From: Hexactinellida sp. DTS-2022
Taxonomy: Eukaryota > Porifera > Hexactinellida
Length of the DNA stretch: 64,000 nt
Assembly (NCBI GenBank): GCA_028753945.1
Contig: JAPNXP010000012.1
Coordinates: 4,362,501 to 4,426,500 of the forward strand
Direction of reading: 5' to 3'
The position numbers were made by a program, and so were the translations under genes. Below are positions 62,314 through 64,000 of this stretch, piece after piece. The first letter of the stretch is position 1, and every line of letters starts with the position of its first letter. Under the pieces are notes generated by a model that was not told the DNA's origin, ran no database searches, and worked only from the letters and a program-made list of their open reading frames with translations.

Positions 62314-64000
62314 GTCATGGGTGGAGATTGTGCCCAGATAGGATTTGCAACAAGTGTCAGAAGCGTGGTCACAGTGCGAGTCAGTGTAACGTGAGTAGCT
62401 ACCAGAAGGAGGCACTGCGCCGTCCGCGAAGAATATATTCGGTAGAGGAAGAGGGGCGAACGAACGAAGAGTCAGCTACGATCACACTAACAATAGGCGG
62501 TAGTCCCACCAGAGTTCTACTGGATACTGGAGCGAGGATCAACGTAATGGATGTGAGGAGCATGAAAGAGCTAGGCTTAGGAAATAAACTAATCCATACT
62601 GGTGGACAGGTTTATGGTATATGCAACAACCCCGTCACTGTGAAAGGGTACGTGGAAGTGTCGGTTAAGGTACCTGGAGAAAGGAACAAGATAGAACGCA
62701 TTCAAGTGTTGGAAGGTGAAGAGCAAGTAATCTTAATGGGTCGACAGTTTATGCATAAGTTTGGTCGCATAGCATTCGACTGGCAAGCAGGTGTAGTAGA
62801 ACTAGGAAAGGCTAAACTTCCAATCTGCGCGAGGGCGGTTGGTGGCGATCCACTGGAGAGGGCTAAGACTGTGAAATCGTGTTCAGAAGAGACCAAAACC
62901 GCAGCGCAGTTTAGAGATGTCATTAACCCTAGGCTATCGCCTAGGCAGGGGCAGAGCTTAAGAGATCTCGTCAATGAACACGAATCAGTCTTCGACGAAA
63001 GGTCAGGGCGAACAGAAACGTGTGAGCATCAGATATATGTCGGGGACGCTCCGCCGATCAGGAACAGACCACGCAGGCTACCCCCACGATGGGAGGAAGA
63101 AATAAATACTCAGCTCGATGAATTGCTTGCGCAGAAGCTATGCAGACCTTCAAATTCACCATGGGCCAGCAACGTTGTGCTGGTATCCAAAAAAGACGGA
63201 AAACAGCGATTTACAATTGATTACAGGAACCTCAACGATGTAACTAAGAAGGACGCTTATAGCATCCCACATATACAAACGATATTTGATAAATTGCACA
63301 GCTATAAGTTTTTCTCCGTGATCGACATCACTTCGGCGTATTGGTGCGTGCCGGTTAGAGAATGCGACATTGAAAAGACAGCTTTTAATACGCCCCGGGG
63401 ATTATATGAGATGAACGTAATGCCATTCGGGTTGGTGAATTCCCAGGCCACATTTCAGCGGCTAATGGATAATACACTGAAGGGTCTGAAATGTGCTGAA
63501 TCATACATCGACGACTGCATAATATTCTCACGGAGTTTCGAAGAGCACATCGCCGATCTACACGATATTCTGGAACGCCTAGGCCAAGCCAACATTCACG
63601 TGAAATTCAGAAAGTGTCAGTTGGGATACCGCGAGGTAGAATTTTTAGGGCACTTGATCTCCGAGGGAGGAAGGCGCCCAGTCTCCACGGCAGCCGAGAA
63701 GTTAGCCAAGATTCCGAGTCCAAAGACAGTGTCAGAGCTGCAGCGGTTCCTAGGTAGCCTTAATTTCTACCGCTCGTACATTCCTAAGTTGGCAGAGGTA
63801 GCAGAGCCGCTATATGAATTAACCAAAAAGGGGATGATATGGGACTGGACTCAGCGGAGAGAGGGAGCTTTTTGTCACTTAAGGGCTAAACTATTAGAAG
63901 AGCCAATTGTGTTAGCTTTCCCAGATTGGAATAGGGAGTTCGTTGTAGAATCTGACGCCAGCTCGGCGGCAGTTGCTGCAGTATTATCCCAGCGTGAAAC
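62271..64000 (+). CDS. Zinc knuckles, protease and reverse transcriptase of the gypsy element (open at window end)
   Basis: Open from just after TAA 62268-62270 to the last base. It starts with two CCHC motifs (CFTCGKLGHGWRLC and CNKCQKRGHSASQC). The aspartic protease VLLDTGARINVM lies near 62515-62550. The reverse transcriptase blocks are VSKKDGKQRFTIDYRNLN, IDITSAYWCVPV, MPFGLVNSQATFQRLM and YIDDCIIFS (catalytic YIDD), then FLGHLIS and LQRFLGSLNFYRSYI, all typical of Ty3/gypsy. The RNase H start (FVVESDASSAAVAAVL) shows its first catalytic Asp. Integrase is outside the window. It makes cDNA from the element RNA; no stop interrupts the visible part. Confidence 0.85.

Larger units (their letters stand above)
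61290..64000 (+). mobile_element. Ty3/gypsy-type LTR retrotransposon, 3' end beyond the window
   Basis: Gag-like ORF, two CCHC knuckles, DTGA protease and Ty3/gypsy reverse transcriptase appear in that order. The start of RNase H runs off the window end. The left boundary is approximate, placed where the inverted repeat ends. Confidence 0.8.

Overview
The window looks like genomic DNA from an early-branching animal. The best guess is a sponge, or possibly a cnidarian, but no sequence here fixes the species. The evidence is AT-rich DNA, short spliceosomal introns (one is 58 bp), long intron-poor genes, a giant sacsin-type protein, a NACHT/leucine-rich-repeat receptor with death-fold domains, a membrane GT10 fucosyltransferase, and a metazoan-style mix of hAT, Ginger, Penelope, LINE and Ty3/gypsy elements.

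Three host genes stand out. A GT10 alpha-fucosyltransferase-like gene lies on + at 8210-9406. A sacsin-like gene lies on - at 14923-30152. Its main exon is 14.5 kb, and it has four HSP90-type ATPase modules and two small 5' exons found here from splice sites. A death-fold-NACHT-LRR receptor lies on + at 43149-46622 and is interrupted by one in-frame TAA. These genes do not form an operon or an obvious shared pathway.

The rest is mostly mobile DNA, much of it nested. Positions 1-7000 hold a palindrome of about 3.7 kb split by a later 1.3-kb insertion, plus repeats carrying many GCGAAGC-loop mini-hairpins. Positions 9760-14700 hold MITEs, a minisatellite and a 580-bp palindrome. Positions 30170-34205 hold a four-level nest of elements with clear target duplications (31182-34120). 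Positions 34206-38045 are a Ginger DNA transposon with TIRs, a DDE integrase and a broken C-terminal USP-like peptidase. Positions 38894-42960 hold further hAT, hairpin and tandem repeats.

Positions 47197-55867 are a head-to-tail pair of Penelope-like retroelements with a 4723-bp period, the first copy 5'-truncated. The two reading frames appear to be joined by a programmed -1 frameshift: a CCCTTTT heptamer, a 5-nt spacer and a two-tier stem. This is the most interesting system in the window. Positions 56887-61286 are a 4.4-kb inverted repeat enclosing a LINE 3' end, with a young MITE in one arm. The window ends inside a Ty3/gypsy retrotransposon (61582 to beyond 64000) whose gag frame is broken before its zinc knuckles.
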